Origin: Lactonifactor sp. BIOML-A5
GTDB taxonomy: Bacteria; Bacillota; Clostridia; Lachnospirales; Lachnospiraceae
Reading direction: 5' to 3'
DNA length: 64,000 bases
Assembly (NCBI RefSeq): GCF_009677585.1
Contig: NZ_WKYV01000003.1
Coordinates: forward strand, 1-64,000
The notes under the pieces were generated by a model. The model saw only the letters and a list, made by a program, of their open reading frames with translations. It was not told the origin of the DNA and ran no database searches. Shown in pieces: positions 52,256 through 62,755 of this stretch. The translations under genes were made by a program, and so were the position numbers. The number at the start of each line of letters is the position of its first letter. Position 1 is the first letter of the stretch.

Positions 52256-53629
52256 CTATCTGTCCCGGGTAAGGGCTTCAACCACCCTTTCAAACTTCAT
52301 AAAGTGAGAGGCCTTCACAAGTATCGTATCCCCTTTCCGGATGATTTTGTCCAACCCTTCCAGAAGCTCCTCCAGTGATTCCATATGGATCACTTTCGTA
52401 TGAGTGCCTCCCAATTTTGCCGCTTCTGCCATGCCTCTGGAAAGCGCTCCCACACATACACATACATCAAGGTCCAGCGTGGCCGCAAAAGCCCCCACTT
52501 CCCTGTGCATCCTGGCTTCCTGCTCTCCAAGTTCACCCATATCGCCCAAGATAGCTACTTTACGTCCCAAAGCATCGGTGAGGAGCTCCAGGGACGCTTT
52601 CATAGATACTGGATTGGCATTGTAACAGTCGTCTATTACCGTGATACCGTTTTTATCTATTATATGGAACCTTCCGCTGAGAGGCTGCAGACTTTCGATC
52701 CCCGCTTTTATCTGTTCCGCAGTCAGGCCGTATACACGCCCCACTGCAGCGCCGGCCAGTGCATTGTACACCATATGCTGCCCCGGAAGCGGGATCAATA
52801 CCTGAAAAGAAGAACCATCCATATGAATACGGCAGGATACGCCTTGTAATCCCCGACTTTCTATCTCATCCGCAAAAAGCCCCCATTGGTTTTGTATTCC
52901 GAAGAATTCAGGCTGCACCCCTTTCACTTCACCCACAGAGGAAAGCTTGTCGTCATCTCCATTCAGGATAATATGCCCAGTCTCCTCCAGATAATCAAAA
53001 ATCTCAGTTTTAGCCTTTAATACCCCATCCCTGGACTTCAGAAATTCCAGATGACAATATCCAATGTTGGTAATCACACAAGTCTCTGGCCTGGCAATCC
53101 CTGCCAGACGGTGCATCTCACCAAAATCACTGATTCCCATCTCAAGAACGGCAATCTCATGTTCTTCCCTTAGGCGGAAAATCGTCAGAGGCAGTCCCAG
53201 CTCATTATTAAAATTCCCCTGTGTCTTCAAAACCTTATATTTTTGAGCGAGAACTGCAGCTATCATTTCTTTGGTGCTGGTCTTCCCCACACTGCCGGTA
53301 ATTCCCACCACCGGAATCTTAAGCTGTCTCAGGTAATACGCGGCAATGTCCTTCACTGCCTGAAGGGAGGAATCTACCTGAATCCAGGGATATCCCTTTT
53401 CTCCCAAATCCTGTTCTGAAAGGGTGCACAAAGCACCGGCCTCCATCACCCTTTCAATAAATTCATGGGCATCTACCCTTGCCCCTTTGATGGGGACAAA
53501 CAGACAGCCCTCCTCTGCTTTCCGGCTGTCCGTAATAATGCTGGTCACGCACACTGCCTTTTTCTCCTCCGGTCCCCTGTAAGTTCCATGGCAGGCCGCG
53601 GCAATATGTTCTAATGTCAGATTTTTCAT
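52256..53629 (-). CDS. murF: UDP-N-acetylmuramoyl-tripeptide--D-alanyl-D-alanine ligase
   Basis: MurF adds D-Ala-D-Ala to the UDP-MurNAc-tripeptide. This 457-residue Mur ligase has the N-terminal uridine-binding domain with TDSRKAEEGCLFVPIKG, the ATP loop GITGSVGKTSTKE (about residues 109-121), NNELGLPLTIF and the C-terminal DCYNANPVSMKASLE and LGDMGELG. The ATG at 53629 has GGAG six bases upstream, better than the one at 53641. It follows ddl by 12 bases, a natural pathway pair. Confidence 0.96.
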   Translation of the reverse strand: MKNLTLEHIAAACHGTYRGPEEKKAVCVTSIITDSRKAEEGCLFVPIKGARVDAHEFIERVMEAGALCTLSEQDLGEKGYPWIQVDSSLQAVKDIAAYYLRQLKIPVVGITGSVGKTSTKEMIAAVLAQKYKVLKTQGNFNNELGLPLTIFRLREEHEIAVLEMGISDFGEMHRLAGIARPETCVITNIGYCHLEFLKSRDGVLKAKTEIFDYLEETGHIILNGDDDKLSSVGEVKGVQPEFFGIQNQWGLFADEIESRGLQGVSCRIHMDGSSFQVLIPLPGQHMVYNALAGAAVGRVYGLTAEQIKAGIESLQPLSGRFHIIDKNGITVIDDCYNANPVSMKASLELLTDALGRKVAILGDMGELGEQEARMHREVGAFAATLDLDVCVCVGALSRGMAEAAKLGGTHTKVIHMESLEELLEGLDKIIRKGDTILVKASHFMKFERVVEALTRDR

Positions 53630-53641
53630 ATGTTTCTCCAT

Positions 53642-54670
53642 CTATTCATATTTCTTCAGGGATACCTGGATGAGCCTCTCGCACAGAGCAGGAAAATCCA
53701 TGCCCAAAGCTCCAGCTTCCTGAGGAAGCAGGCTGGTAGGTGTCATTCCCGGCAGCGTATTGGCCTCCAGGCAGAAGAACTCGCCCTTCTCATTCATCAT
53801 AAAATCAAGACGGGCATAGCTTTCCAGAGACAGGGCCTGGTAGCCTTTCACCGCTGCCTCCTGCATCTTCTCCGCTGTCTCGGCCGGGATCTCAGCCGGA
53901 CAAGTCTCAATGGCGGCACCTGCCTGATATTTGTTCTTATAGTCATAGAAGCCTGTAATTGGGGCTATCTCAATAATAGGATAGGCCTCCCCGTCCACAA
54001 CGCCTACGGAGAACTCTCTGCCCTGAATATACTGCTCCACAATAGTTTCCTCCTCATAGGAAAAGGACTCCTCCAGGGCTTTCTCGTATTCTTCCCGGCT
54101 TTTGGCAATGCATACCCCTACGCTTGATCCACCGCAGCACGGCTTCACCACCACAGGCAGCTCCATCTGGTAATCCGCAGGATCCCTGCTGTAATTGTCC
54201 TTTTTCAGAAGTACACCTCCGGGCGTGGGTACTCCCGCCGATCGGAAGATACTTTTAGTAATTCCTTTGTCCATGGCCATACCGCTGCCCAGAGGGCCTG
54301 TTCCTGTATATTTAATTCCCATCAGGTCAAAACAGGCCTGCACCTTTCCGTTCTCGCCGTTTTCCCCGTGAAGAGCCAGAAATACGATGTCTGCCTGCCG
54401 GCACATCTCCAATACATGGGATCCGAAAAATTCTCTGTCTTTTTTCCTTTTCTCTTCCTGTCCGTTGAAGCTATTGATATAAGCAACCTCTCTGTCCAGA
54501 TCATACTCTGTAGGAAATAAATCAGACGGCATTTCCTTTTTGCCGAAAGAGACATCTACTAATATTGCACGGTGTTTTTTTTCTCTCAAGGCCTCGCAGA
54601 CCTTCGTTCCGGATATAATGGAAATCTCCCGCTCGGTGCTGATTCCCCCTGCCAGTACGACAATGTTCAT
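53642..54670 (-). CDS. ddl: D-alanine--D-alanine ligase
   Basis: Ddl joins two D-alanines for the cell wall. This 342-residue ATP-grasp enzyme has VLAGGISTEREISI at the N-terminus, LHGENGENGKVQACFDLMGIKYTG, KPCCGGSSVGV, and the C-terminal ARLDFMMNEKGEFFCLEANTLPGMTPTSL with the metal-binding Glu and Asn (segments of one domain). The ATG at 54670 follows GAGGAG by eight bases. The region that separates D-Ala from D-lactate ligases was not resolved here. Confidence 0.95.
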   Translation of the reverse strand: MNIVVLAGGISTEREISIISGTKVCEALREKKHRAILVDVSFGKKEMPSDLFPTEYDLDREVAYINSFNGQEEKRKKDREFFGSHVLEMCRQADIVFLALHGENGENGKVQACFDLMGIKYTGTGPLGSGMAMDKGITKSIFRSAGVPTPGGVLLKKDNYSRDPADYQMELPVVVKPCCGGSSVGVCIAKSREEYEKALEESFSYEEETIVEQYIQGREFSVGVVDGEAYPIIEIAPITGFYDYKNKYQAGAAIETCPAEIPAETAEKMQEAAVKGYQALSLESYARLDFMMNEKGEFFCLEANTLPGMTPTSLLPQEAGALGMDFPALCERLIQVSLKKYE

Positions 54671-54821
54671 AATAGTCACTCCTCACATAAATACGACGTT
54701 TTACTTATTCATTATACTAATCAATAATGCCCGTTTTGTCAATGAAATGAAGGGATTTAGCACCATATGCAAGAAGGAGAGCATTTTCCCTTTCATCCTC
54801 TCCGAAATAGGCGAACCAACA

Positions 54822-54866
54822 AAAAAAGAGCTTCCAAAGCGCCAGATACTGACGCTCTGCAAGCCC
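54822..54866 (-). terminator. terminator of the L,D-transpeptidase gene
   Basis: On the minus strand a long imperfect stem from GCTTGCAGAGCG to CGCTTTGGAAGC is followed by TCTTTTTTT, just after the stop at 54875. Confidence 0.8.
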
Positions 54867-54874
54867 CTTCGCAT

Positions 54875-56278
54875 TTAATATACAACCACCGGTGTCCCGA
54901 TTTCAACGTTGTTATATATGGTCTTTGCATTCTCAAAAGGTGTATTTACACATCCGTGTGAACCACTGGATTTATAAATCTCTCCTCCGAAATCACTTCT
55001 CCAGCTGGCATCATGGATTCCCACGCCGCCGTTAAAAGGCATCCAGTAGCTTACCGGGGAAGAATATCCCTGCCCCTTCAGGAATGTATCCCGTTTCTTG
55101 GCATCAATAGCCCATACTCCCCCCGCGGGGGTATCATACCCCTTGGCAACGCTTCCTGTTACAATAGGCGTATCTACAATCTGCTGGCCATCCTTGTAAC
55201 ACCACATCCGCTGATCCTGTATGCTGACCTCCACGTAAGTACCGCCGATGTCGTTGGTGTCCCTGCATTTTCCGGAATAGAGATAGATAGGCTCTCTGGT
55301 CTGGGATTCCCCTGCCTCTATTGCCTCTATCAGCGCCGCTGTCTCTTTGTCTTTATTGATGACCCATCCGTAGTCTCCTCCCTTCAGGTGAACCGTAGTC
55401 CCCAGAGAGGTTTTAAAATCGCGGCTCAGGCCGAACGTATCGTACTCATATCCCAGTTCCTTTACATACTGTTTTACTTTCTCCGAATCCAGCCCCACAT
55501 TCCCTTCCTCGTCTGTGGTGAGAAAGGTTTTAATTACGTCCTTGTCAACCACCTCCTGACGGTCTGAAAAGTCATAGGTGATGGTTACCTGCAGATATGT
55601 ATTAATCTGATCCCTCTGTTTGATCAGGTCTTCGTTATCGCTCAGTACGGAAGGCTTCAGATAGCAGTCTGCATCTTCAAAAGAAACCTCCGTCTCTCCC
55701 CCGGCTATCGCTTCCTTCAAAAGCTGCTTAGCCTTGTCCTGATCCAGCGCATTTCCCTGAACCTCAGGACTGATTTCATAGCCGGATTCCCCTTCCACCA
55801 GCTTGGCATCCTGCGGCTGGGTGATGTTCTCTTCCTTAAAGCAATCCAGCCCGTCAATGGCGGCCGCCAGCTTTTCTTCGTCGTAGGTGGTTGTGGCTGA
55901 CATCGTATAAGCTTTATGGTTAGTAAAAGACATAGGCCACAAAAATGGGTTCTGTTCCTCTTTCAATTCCTTGATCTTGCCGTCGCTGACATATTTCATG
56001 TCAATCTGGGTTGCGGTTATATTCTCTGTCTTATCTTCCCGCTCCCTGACCTTTAAGGTATAGGATCCAATTTCATCGGCAATAATCTCCTCTACTTCCT
56101 CCACAGTTTTTCCGGTACAGTTAATTCCATTAATCTTGGATCCGGAATAAAAATGCTTTGAATAATAGAAGGATGCCCCCAGATAAATGACGGCAATCAC
56201 CGCTACATACGCGATAAGAATACCCAGGACAATCTTCCTGGCCTTAGCTTTTTTCTTTCCTTTTCTCTTAGTTTTCAT
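54875..56278 (-). CDS. L,D-transpeptidase (YkuD) with peptidoglycan-binding-4 repeats
   Basis: This 467-residue membrane-anchored enzyme has a basic N-terminus and an anchor helix at residues 15-38, then two PG_binding_4 domains (about 45-270). The C-terminal YkuD domain (345-467) has the catalytic motif HDASWR...SSGSHGCVN, whose Cys forms the acyl-enzyme. It would make 3-3 peptidoglycan cross-links or attach other groups to the wall. Length matches Clostridial Ldt proteins. It is monocistronic with its own terminator. Confidence 0.93.
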   Translation of the reverse strand: MKTKRKGKKKAKARKIVLGILIAYVAVIAVIYLGASFYYSKHFYSGSKINGINCTGKTVEEVEEIIADEIGSYTLKVREREDKTENITATQIDMKYVSDGKIKELKEEQNPFLWPMSFTNHKAYTMSATTTYDEEKLAAAIDGLDCFKEENITQPQDAKLVEGESGYEISPEVQGNALDQDKAKQLLKEAIAGGETEVSFEDADCYLKPSVLSDNEDLIKQRDQINTYLQVTITYDFSDRQEVVDKDVIKTFLTTDEEGNVGLDSEKVKQYVKELGYEYDTFGLSRDFKTSLGTTVHLKGGDYGWVINKDKETAALIEAIEAGESQTREPIYLYSGKCRDTNDIGGTYVEVSIQDQRMWCYKDGQQIVDTPIVTGSVAKGYDTPAGGVWAIDAKKRDTFLKGQGYSSPVSYWMPFNGGVGIHDASWRSDFGGEIYKSSGSHGCVNTPFENAKTIYNNVEIGTPVVVY

Positions 56279-56408
56279 AATAAATTCCCCTGTTTTTCTG
56301 CTTATTTCTACTCCCGTCCTATTGTAACATTACCCATTTGTTTGGTAAAGCCTTTTCACAGAATTTTAAGGATTTCCAGCCGACCAAAAGCGACACTTCC
56401 CGCCTGCA

Positions 56409-56439
56409 GAAAATGAGCCCTCCCCGGGGGAAGGCTCAT
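56409..56439 (-). terminator. terminator of the aminotransferase gene
   Basis: ATGAGCC / GGCTCAT (56413-56419, 56433-56439) with an inner CCCC-GGGG extension and a short T-run on the minus strand, right after the stop at 56444. Confidence 0.75.
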
Positions 56440-56443
56440 CTGT

Positions 56444-57730
56444 TTACTTGCTTTCCAATATTTTATCAATACTTACCAGCTTCACGCTGAGAACAAAGAT
56501 ATCGGCCGCTACTGCAAGTTCCTCTGGTGTGGGGTAGGAGGGAGCGATACGGATGTTGCTGTCCTTCGGATCTTTCCCGTAGGGGAAGGTTGCCCCTGCT
56601 CCAGTCATCACCAGTCCTGCCTCCTTTGCCTTGGCTACAATAGCTTTTGCGCAGCCCTCCATCGCATCAAAGGAAATAAAGTACCCCCCTTTAGGCGCGA
56701 TCCAGCTTCCAATCCCGGTGCCCTGAAGTTCTTTTTCCAGGACATTGATCACTGCCTCAAACTTTGGTCTCATTATGTCCGCATGCTTTTTCATGTGTGC
56801 GGTCAGACCGTCTAAGTCTTTGAAGAATCTCACATGGCGGAGTTCATTTAATTTGTCATGGCCGATTGTCTGGAACTGCATATGTCTCTTAAAGTCCTCC
56901 AGGTTGGCAGGTGATGCAGCAACTGCCGCGATCCCCGAACCGGGAAAGCTCACTTTGGAGGTTGAGGTAAATTTATATACAAGATCGGGATTGCCGGCCT
57001 TGGCACACTCTCCCAGAATTTCTATAAGAAAATCCTGATCGTCTTCATAGAGGTGATGAATACTGTACGCATTGTCCCAGTAGATTCTAAAGTCCTTTGC
57101 CGCAGGTTTTAATCTGGCAAATCTTCTGACCGTCTCATCGGAATAGGTGATTCCCTGGGGATTGGAATATTTCGGCACACACCAGATTCCCTTGATGGAC
57201 GCATCCTCACTTACCAGTTTTTCTACCAGATCCATATCAGGGCCTGTGGAAAGCATCGGAACATTGATCATCTCAATGCCAAAATATTCTGTAACAGCAA
57301 AATGTCTGTCATATCCGGGTACAGGACATAGGAACTTTACTTTATCCAGTTTACACCATGGAGTACTCCCGCACACTCCGTGGGTCATGGATCTGGCTAC
57401 TGTATCAAACATCACATTCAAACTGGAATTTCCATAGATAATAATGCTGTCAGGATCTACCTCAGACATTGCACCTAAAAGCCTTTTCGCCTCAGGAATT
57501 CCATCCAGAACACCATAGTTTCTGCAGTCAATCCCTGCCTCGCACTTCAGATCTGCAGAGCTGTTCAGTACATCCATCATACCCATAGCCAAATCCAGCT
57601 GTGCTGCTGCCGGTTTACCCCTGGACATATCCAGCTTCAGTCCTTTTCCCTTCACATCCTCATACTGTTTTTCCAGTTCTTCCTTCATACGCAGCAGCTG
57701 TTCCCTGCTCAATTCACTATATGGTACCAT
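56444..57730 (-). CDS. class I PLP aminotransferase, aspartate aminotransferase Ic type
   Basis: This 428-residue aminotransferase matches the subgroup Ic aspartate aminotransferase family. It has LDMSRGKPAAAQLDLAMGM, the glycine-rich GNSSLNVMFD, WCVPKYSNPQGITYS, the tyrosine/aspartate stretch RIYWDNAYSIHHL and the PLP lysine in FTSTSKVSFPGSG. The ATG at 57730 (MVPYSEL) is preferred: AGGAGG lies nine bases upstream and the longer frame to 57892 runs through the promoter. Aspartate plus 2-oxoglutarate is the expected reaction. Confidence 0.92.
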   Translation of the reverse strand: MVPYSELSREQLLRMKEELEKQYEDVKGKGLKLDMSRGKPAAAQLDLAMGMMDVLNSSADLKCEAGIDCRNYGVLDGIPEAKRLLGAMSEVDPDSIIIYGNSSLNVMFDTVARSMTHGVCGSTPWCKLDKVKFLCPVPGYDRHFAVTEYFGIEMINVPMLSTGPDMDLVEKLVSEDASIKGIWCVPKYSNPQGITYSDETVRRFARLKPAAKDFRIYWDNAYSIHHLYEDDQDFLIEILGECAKAGNPDLVYKFTSTSKVSFPGSGIAAVAASPANLEDFKRHMQFQTIGHDKLNELRHVRFFKDLDGLTAHMKKHADIMRPKFEAVINVLEKELQGTGIGSWIAPKGGYFISFDAMEGCAKAIVAKAKEAGLVMTGAGATFPYGKDPKDSNIRIAPSYPTPEELAVAADIFVLSVKLVSIDKILESK

Positions 57731-57775
57731 CCTCAATTTCCTCCTAGCGTTCTGCAACAAATTCTCATAATTGCT

Positions 57776-57805
57776 ATTGTAGTATGAGATTTGACTAATT
57801 GTCAA
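57776..57805 (-). promoter_or_regulatory. aminotransferase promoter
   Basis: On the minus strand TTGACA (57805-57800), an 18-bp spacer and TACAAT (57781-57776) lie about 45 bases upstream of the start at 57730. Confidence 0.75.
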
Positions 57806-57917
57806 TACCAACTTGCATTTTTTGGCATTTTCAACTGGTTCATTTCCTGTTTTTTCGTTTTTGTATGCATTATCATATATTATTTCCTTCATTTCGTACG
57901 TTCGTCTAGCCCTCTGC

Positions 57918-60488
57918 TCATTTTTCCTTCTTTATAAATAGAAGCCGGAGCTCATGGAAGAGCAACGGTATTGCCGATACTGCCAGAAGCCAGAGCCAGG
58001 TGCCCATATCCAGTTTCACGGTCTGGAAGGCCTGAACAAAATAAGGAATCTCTGTCACCATAAACTGAAGCCCCAAACCTGCAAAGAATGCAAAGATCAT
58101 GAAAGGATTCTCCAGGTGATTCATCCGAAAGATGGAGCGCTCCGTATCTCTCATCCCAATGGCATGGAAAAGCTGGGAAACCCCCAGCACGGTAAATGCA
58201 TAGGTCTGCCCGCCTTTGTGAAAAGCATACAGCGTAATCCCAGCGATCACCATTCCGTAAAATACAGTCAAAAACCAGCCTCCGTGGGCAAACAGGCTCT
58301 CACCCGGATCCCGGGGCGGATGGTTCATGAGCGTTTTTCTGTTATTTTTGTCTACCCCTAGCGCCAGTGCCGGAAGAGAATCTGTAATCAGATTTACCCA
58401 CAGAATATGGCTGGCTTTAAGGGGCGTGGGCAGAGCCAGCAGCACAGCCGCAAACATGGTAATAATCTCCCCGAAGTTAGAGGACAGGAGAAACAGAATG
58501 GATTTTTTAATGTTTACATAGATACTGCGCCCTTCTTCCATCGCCTTTTCTATAGTAGAAAAGTTATCATCTGTAAGAATCATATCTGCAGCGTTCTTGG
58601 CCACGTCCGTACCTGATTTACCCATGGCGATTCCGATGTCCGCAGCCTGGAGCGAGGGAGCATCATTCACCCCATCCCCTGTCATTGCCACGATCTGTCC
58701 ATTCTTTTTAAATCCTCTGACAATCCTGACTTTGTGTTCCGGTGTTACACGGGCGAATACTCTGAGCTTTGGAATGACTTCCTCCAGTCTCTCATCCGTC
58801 ATGCGCTCCAGTTCGTCTCCGCTGATGCACTGTTCCCTGGCGTCAGCGATGCCGATTTTATTGGCTATAGCATAGGCCGTATCCTTGTGATCGCCTGTTA
58901 TCATGGCTACCTTAACGCCGGCCCGGTGGAGGATAGATACGGAATTCCTGACTGCCTCTCTGGGAGGATCCATCATCCCTGTAAGGCCGATAAAGACCAG
59001 CCCTTTCATGAGTCCTTCATCGGTAACCTCCCCGGCCCGTTCCTTCATGGCTAAAGCCAGAACCCGCAAGGCATCCCTCGCCATGCTTTCCATCGCCTGG
59101 CGGATCTTCATTCTCTGCACCTGGGTCATAGGCAGGATCTTGCCTCTCACCAGTATCCCGGTGCACTGTTCCAGGATATAATCCCCGGCGCCTTTTACAT
59201 ATGCAGTATTATATTTTCCCTCTCTGTGGACAGTTACCATGTATTTCTTCTGGGAGTCAAAGGGCTGCTCCCCTATCCTGGGCTTTTGCTTTTCCAGAAC
59301 CTCTTTCTTTACTCCTCTCTCTTTTCCCATGTAGAGCAGGGCCAGTTCTGTGGGATCCCCGATCTCCTGTTCCCCCAGCTGGCTGTCATTGCATAAGAGA
59401 TATCCCTCCAGAAACCTATCGTGAAGCTGCGGGTTCAATTTCTCTGCGGGCATAATTTCACCGTTGCAGTAGACAGTAACCACCTTCATCTTATTTTCCG
59501 TTAAGGTTCCTGTTTTATCGGAACACACCACCCCTACTGCTCCAAGGGTTTCCACTGCAGGGAGCTTCCGGATAATAGTATTCACCTTCACCATACGGGC
59601 AACCCCCAGTGCGAGAACTATGGTTACCACCGCAGGAAGTCCTTCCGGTATGGCTGCCACAGCAAGGGAAATAGCAAGGAGAAGCATCTGCAGAATGTTA
59701 CGGTGCTGTACCACTCCTATCAAAAAAAGACCCACGCAGAGAGCCACTGCCACTACGCTGAGTATCTTTCCCAGATCTCCCAGACGTTTTTGAAGAGGGG
59801 TTAGCTCTCCTGTAGTTTCGTTAATAAGACCGGCGATTTTCCCCAGCTCAGTCTCCATGCCTGTAGCTACTACAATCCCCTCACCCTGGCCCTTCATGGC
59901 CTCTGTAGTCATATAGGCCATGTTCTTCCTGTCAGCCATAGGGGCTTCGGCGGACATAGGCTGGTCCGTTTTTTCCACCGGCATTGATTCTCCTGTAAGG
60001 GCAGACTCATTGATCGCCAGACCTCTGACGCTGGTTATCCGAACATCCGCAGGCACCTGGCGACCTGCTTCTATCTTTACCAAGTCTCCCGGTACTACCT
60101 GGGAGGCGGGAATCTCCTGGTATTCATTATCTCTCTTTACAAGGGCCACCGGGGCCGCCAGCTTCTTCAGGGCTTCCATGGCCTTTCTGGCCTTCCCCTC
60201 CTGTATTACCCCCACTGCCGTATTCATGGCTATTACAACAAATATAATGATGGTATCACTGTATTCTCTCAGAAGCATCGAAATAGCTGCCGCCATGAAT
60301 AAGATGAAGATCATGGGTTCATTCAGCTGCTCCAGAATCATGCCCCACACAGTCTGCCCCTTCTCCTTTTTCAGTACATTCTCCCCATACTCCTTTAAGC
60401 GGCTGCGGGCTTCCTCCTTCGGCAGTCCTCTCCTGCTGTCTGTACGGAATCTCTCTTCCAGTTCATTCACATCCTGTATCTCAAACAT
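57918..60488 (-). CDS. calcium-translocating P-type ATPase (P2 type)
   Basis: This 856-residue pump has the actuator TGES (165-168), the membrane PEGLP (281-285), the phosphorylation site DKTGT (324-328) and the hinge [11 protein letters not shown], in the order of SERCA/PMCA-type ATPases. The N-terminal cation-ATPase segment ([19 protein letters not shown]) and six C-terminal helices are present. Calcium export is the expected role; manganese transport is also known in relatives. GGAGG precedes the ATG. It is followed closely by the aminotransferase, which has its own promoter. Confidence 0.93.
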   Translation of the reverse strand: MFEIQDVNELEERFRTDSRRGLPKEEARSRLKEYGENVLKKEKGQTVWGMILEQLNEPMIFILFMAAAISMLLREYSDTIIIFVVIAMNTAVGVIQEGKARKAMEALKKLAAPVALVKRDNEYQEIPASQVVPGDLVKIEAGRQVPADVRITSVRGLAINESALTGESMPVEKTDQPMSAEAPMADRKNMAYMTTEAMKGQGEGIVVATGMETELGKIAGLINETTGELTPLQKRLGDLGKILSVVAVALCVGLFLIGVVQHRNILQMLLLAISLAVAAIPEGLPAVVTIVLALGVARMVKVNTIIRKLPAVETLGAVGVVCSDKTGTLTENKMKVVTVYCNGEIMPAEKLNPQLHDRFLEGYLLCNDSQLGEQEIGDPTELALLYMGKERGVKKEVLEKQKPRIGEQPFDSQKKYMVTVHREGKYNTAYVKGAGDYILEQCTGILVRGKILPMTQVQRMKIRQAMESMARDALRVLALAMKERAGEVTDEGLMKGLVFIGLTGMMDPPREAVRNSVSILHRAGVKVAMITGDHKDTAYAIANKIGIADAREQCISGDELERMTDERLEEVIPKLRVFARVTPEHKVRIVRGFKKNGQIVAMTGDGVNDAPSLQAADIGIAMGKSGTDVAKNAADMILTDDNFSTIEKAMEEGRSIYVNIKKSILFLLSSNFGEIITMFAAVLLALPTPLKASHILWVNLITDSLPALALGVDKNNRKTLMNHPPRDPGESLFAHGGWFLTVFYGMVIAGITLYAFHKGGQTYAFTVLGVSQLFHAIGMRDTERSIFRMNHLENPFMIFAFFAGLGLQFMVTEIPYFVQAFQTVKLDMGTWLWLLAVSAIPLLFHELRLLFIKKEK

Positions 60489-60632
60489 TCTGGCACCTCC
60501 GGTTAAAGTGGCCGGCCTCTTCCTTCAAGGCCCGGCCATTCTAGGATAATGTATGCTTGCCTTTTCAAATATAGAATAGGTATGATATAATTTGAAAAAA
60601 CAGATTGAATGAAAAAAGAAAGGTAAATTATC

Positions 60633-61490
60633 ATGTGGATAGCAGACGGTTGGAAAGATTATGAGATCATAGATACTTCAAAGGGGGAAAAGCTGGAACG
60701 ATGGGGAAAGTACCTTCTGGTCCGCCCGGATCCTCAGGTTATCTGGGATACCCCCAGAACCCATAAAGGCTGGACTAAGAGGAATGCCCACTATCACAGA
60801 AGCAAAAGCGGCGGGGGAGAATGGGAATTCTTTGATCTGCCGGATCAGTGGGCAATCCATTACAGGGATCTGACCTTTCACCTGAAGCCCTTCAGCTTTA
60901 AGCACACGGGACTCTTCCCGGAGCAGGCGGTCAACTGGGACTGGTTCAGCAATAAAATAAAAAAAGCCGGACGTCCGGTCCGGGTTCTGAACTTGTTTGC
61001 CTATACCGGCGGGGCTACCATAGCTGCGGCTGCCGCGGGGGCTCAGGTAACACACGTAGATGCCTCCAAAGGTATGGTCACCTGGGCCAAGGAAAATGCC
61101 GCTGCCTCAGGGCTGAAGGATGCACCTATCCGGTGGATCGTGGATGACTGCGTCAAGTTCGTGGAGAGGGAAATCCGCAGGGGAAGACAATATGAGGCCA
61201 TAATTATGGATCCTCCTTCCTACGGAAGGGGACCCAAAGGAGAGATCTGGAAAATAGAAGAGGCTATTTATCCATTGATTCAGCTCTGTACAAAGCTGCT
61301 AAGTGACACGCCTCTGTTCTTCCTGGTAAACTCTTATACTACTGGCCTTGCCCCGGCTGTCCTGACTTATATGCTGGCAACAGAGCTTAAAAAGTTCAGG
61401 GGCCGGGTGGACTCCCAGGAAGTGGGGCTTCCGGTTTCCTCCAACGGCCTGGTGCTGCCCTGCGGGGCTTCTGGGCGGTGGGAGGCGTAA
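60633..61490 (+). CDS. class I SAM-dependent RNA methyltransferase, RlmI/RlmK-like
   Basis: This 285-residue methyltransferase of the PF10672 family has FSFKHTGLFPEQAVNWDWF, the SAM-binding LNLFAYTGGATIAAAAAGA, VDASKGMVTWAKENA, and the catalytic-type IIMDPPSYGRGPKGE. Relatives modify 23S rRNA at cytosine or guanine. It lacks the N-terminal PUA domain of E. coli RlmI. ATG at 60633 follows AAAGG, and a TATAAT at about 60583-60588 is a likely -10 with a weak -35. It ends just before the convergent DUF1294 gene. Confidence 0.88.
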   Translation: MWIADGWKDYEIIDTSKGEKLERWGKYLLVRPDPQVIWDTPRTHKGWTKRNAHYHRSKSGGGEWEFFDLPDQWAIHYRDLTFHLKPFSFKHTGLFPEQAVNWDWFSNKIKKAGRPVRVLNLFAYTGGATIAAAAAGAQVTHVDASKGMVTWAKENAAASGLKDAPIRWIVDDCVKFVEREIRRGRQYEAIIMDPPSYGRGPKGEIWKIEEAIYPLIQLCTKLLSDTPLFFLVNSYTTGLAPAVLTYMLATELKKFRGRVDSQEVGLPVSSNGLVLPCGASGRWEA

Positions 61491-61508
61491 GCCAGCCTGC
61501 TCCTTATG

Positions 61509-61772
61509 CTATCTGGCGAAGTACCACAGCAAGACCGCAGCCTCTGCGGCCAGGATTACCGGAACGCCCAGGCGGAATTTCAGATGTTTCGTTTTATGGC
61601 GGAATACCTGCATTCCGGCCAGGGCTCCCGCGCCTCCGCCGATTGCGGTCAGAAACATTAGCGTGTTCTCCGGGATCCGGTATCTGTGATGTCTGGCTTT
61701 ATATTTGTCCGCCCCAAAGACAATAAATGTCAGGATATTAATCCCGGCCAGATAAATAAGTTCCGGCCTCAT
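61509..61772 (-). CDS. DUF1294 family small membrane protein
   Basis: This 87-residue protein has three hydrophobic helices and the DUF1294 pattern NILTFIVFGADKYKARHHRYRIPENTLMFLTAIGGGAGALAGMQVFRHKTKH (read as helix-loop-helix). Function unknown; the family is common in Firmicutes. The ATG at 61772 with GGGGA upstream makes a 4-base ATGA overlap with the previous gene, so the two are translationally coupled. The longer frame to 61913 lies inside that gene and is rejected. Confidence 0.88.
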   Translation of the reverse strand: MRPELIYLAGINILTFIVFGADKYKARHHRYRIPENTLMFLTAIGGGAGALAGMQVFRHKTKHLKFRLGVPVILAAEAAVLLWYFAR

Positions 61773-62755
61773 TCTTTTTTCCCCGATGCTGCCTGGCAGG
61801 CTGCTGAGAATGCGCCGAAAAGGATTCCCACTACAGGAAACAGAATCCACGCAGTTCCCCACATGCCAAAGCAGAATCCGGCTATCAGAAAGGCGACTAC
61901 AGTCAGGGGCCATACCACAGACGCTACTACACTGATAATTTTATTTTCCCTTTTGTGGATCTGTGCGTAATTATCCATTTGCAGCAGCTTTTTGTATGCA
62001 TCCTCCCTGGTTCCAGCCAGGATGAGGAGATTGACTCCTGCTGCGATTAAGATGAGCATGACGCAGATACTGTACCCTGCCGCCGTGTCCCCGAACATCC
62101 CTGCCACGAATAAGACTACAGGGGAAATCACGCACAGCAGGACACCGAATACAATATAAATCCGATTGGCATCTTTTATCTCCAGAGCCTCCCGGCCAAG
62201 AATCTGCCTTGTAGTTTTTCCCAGGGAGAATTCTCCCTGATCAATGAATTTATAAGCGTCCATCTTCATGCCGCTGTTTACAAAAAGTCCTACAGCAGGC
62301 ACAAGGAAAATGAAAAAGGACAGGAGCGGCATAAATTCTCTGATCGGCTTCGGAATTCCCATCCCCAGAATGCGGATCTCAAAAAGCTGCGCCAGAAATA
62401 TAAGCACTGAGACTCCGAAAAGGATAAGGGTTACCCCCAAAGCTACGTGCCGCCCTTCTCTCTGGGCTTCCTGAATGTACCTCTGGGCTTCTTCCAGGGG
62501 CAGAAGGCAACTCTCCTCTGCAGGCTCTTCCTCTGTACCCTCCGGGGAAATGCCGAGTTCGCTCAGCAGCTCATCAATATTGCCAAACTCTGAAATTACC
62601 CTCCCCACTGCCTCATTCTCAGAGGCACCCTCTTCTTTTAACTCCTGATATTTATCCTCCATACTGGCCAGCAGATCTTCTTTCACCCTGCGGATTTCGG
62701 GAGAATCCGGCAGGTTCTGAAACATAGTGTCCAGATAATTTTTAATTGTCTCCAT
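61769..62755 (-). CDS. PadR-associated membrane protein with permease prefix domain
   Basis: In this 328-residue protein, residues 1-75 form a soluble domain of the permease-prefix/DUF1700 type (NLPDSPEIRRVKEDLLASMEDKYQELKEEGASENEAVGRVISEFGN). About six membrane helices follow from residue 105. Such genes regularly follow PadR regulators and may sense envelope stress or drugs; no catalytic motif is visible. It starts directly at the PadR stop (TAAATG) and is the middle gene of the three-gene PadR operon. Confidence 0.82.
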   Translation of the reverse strand: METIKNYLDTMFQNLPDSPEIRRVKEDLLASMEDKYQELKEEGASENEAVGRVISEFGNIDELLSELGISPEGTEEEPAEESCLLPLEEAQRYIQEAQREGRHVALGVTLILFGVSVLIFLAQLFEIRILGMGIPKPIREFMPLLSFFIFLVPAVGLFVNSGMKMDAYKFIDQGEFSLGKTTRQILGREALEIKDANRIYIVFGVLLCVISPVVLFVAGMFGDTAAGYSICVMLILIAAGVNLLILAGTREDAYKKLLQMDNYAQIHKRENKIISVVASVVWPLTVVAFLIAGFCFGMWGTAWILFPVVGILFGAFSAACQAASGKKE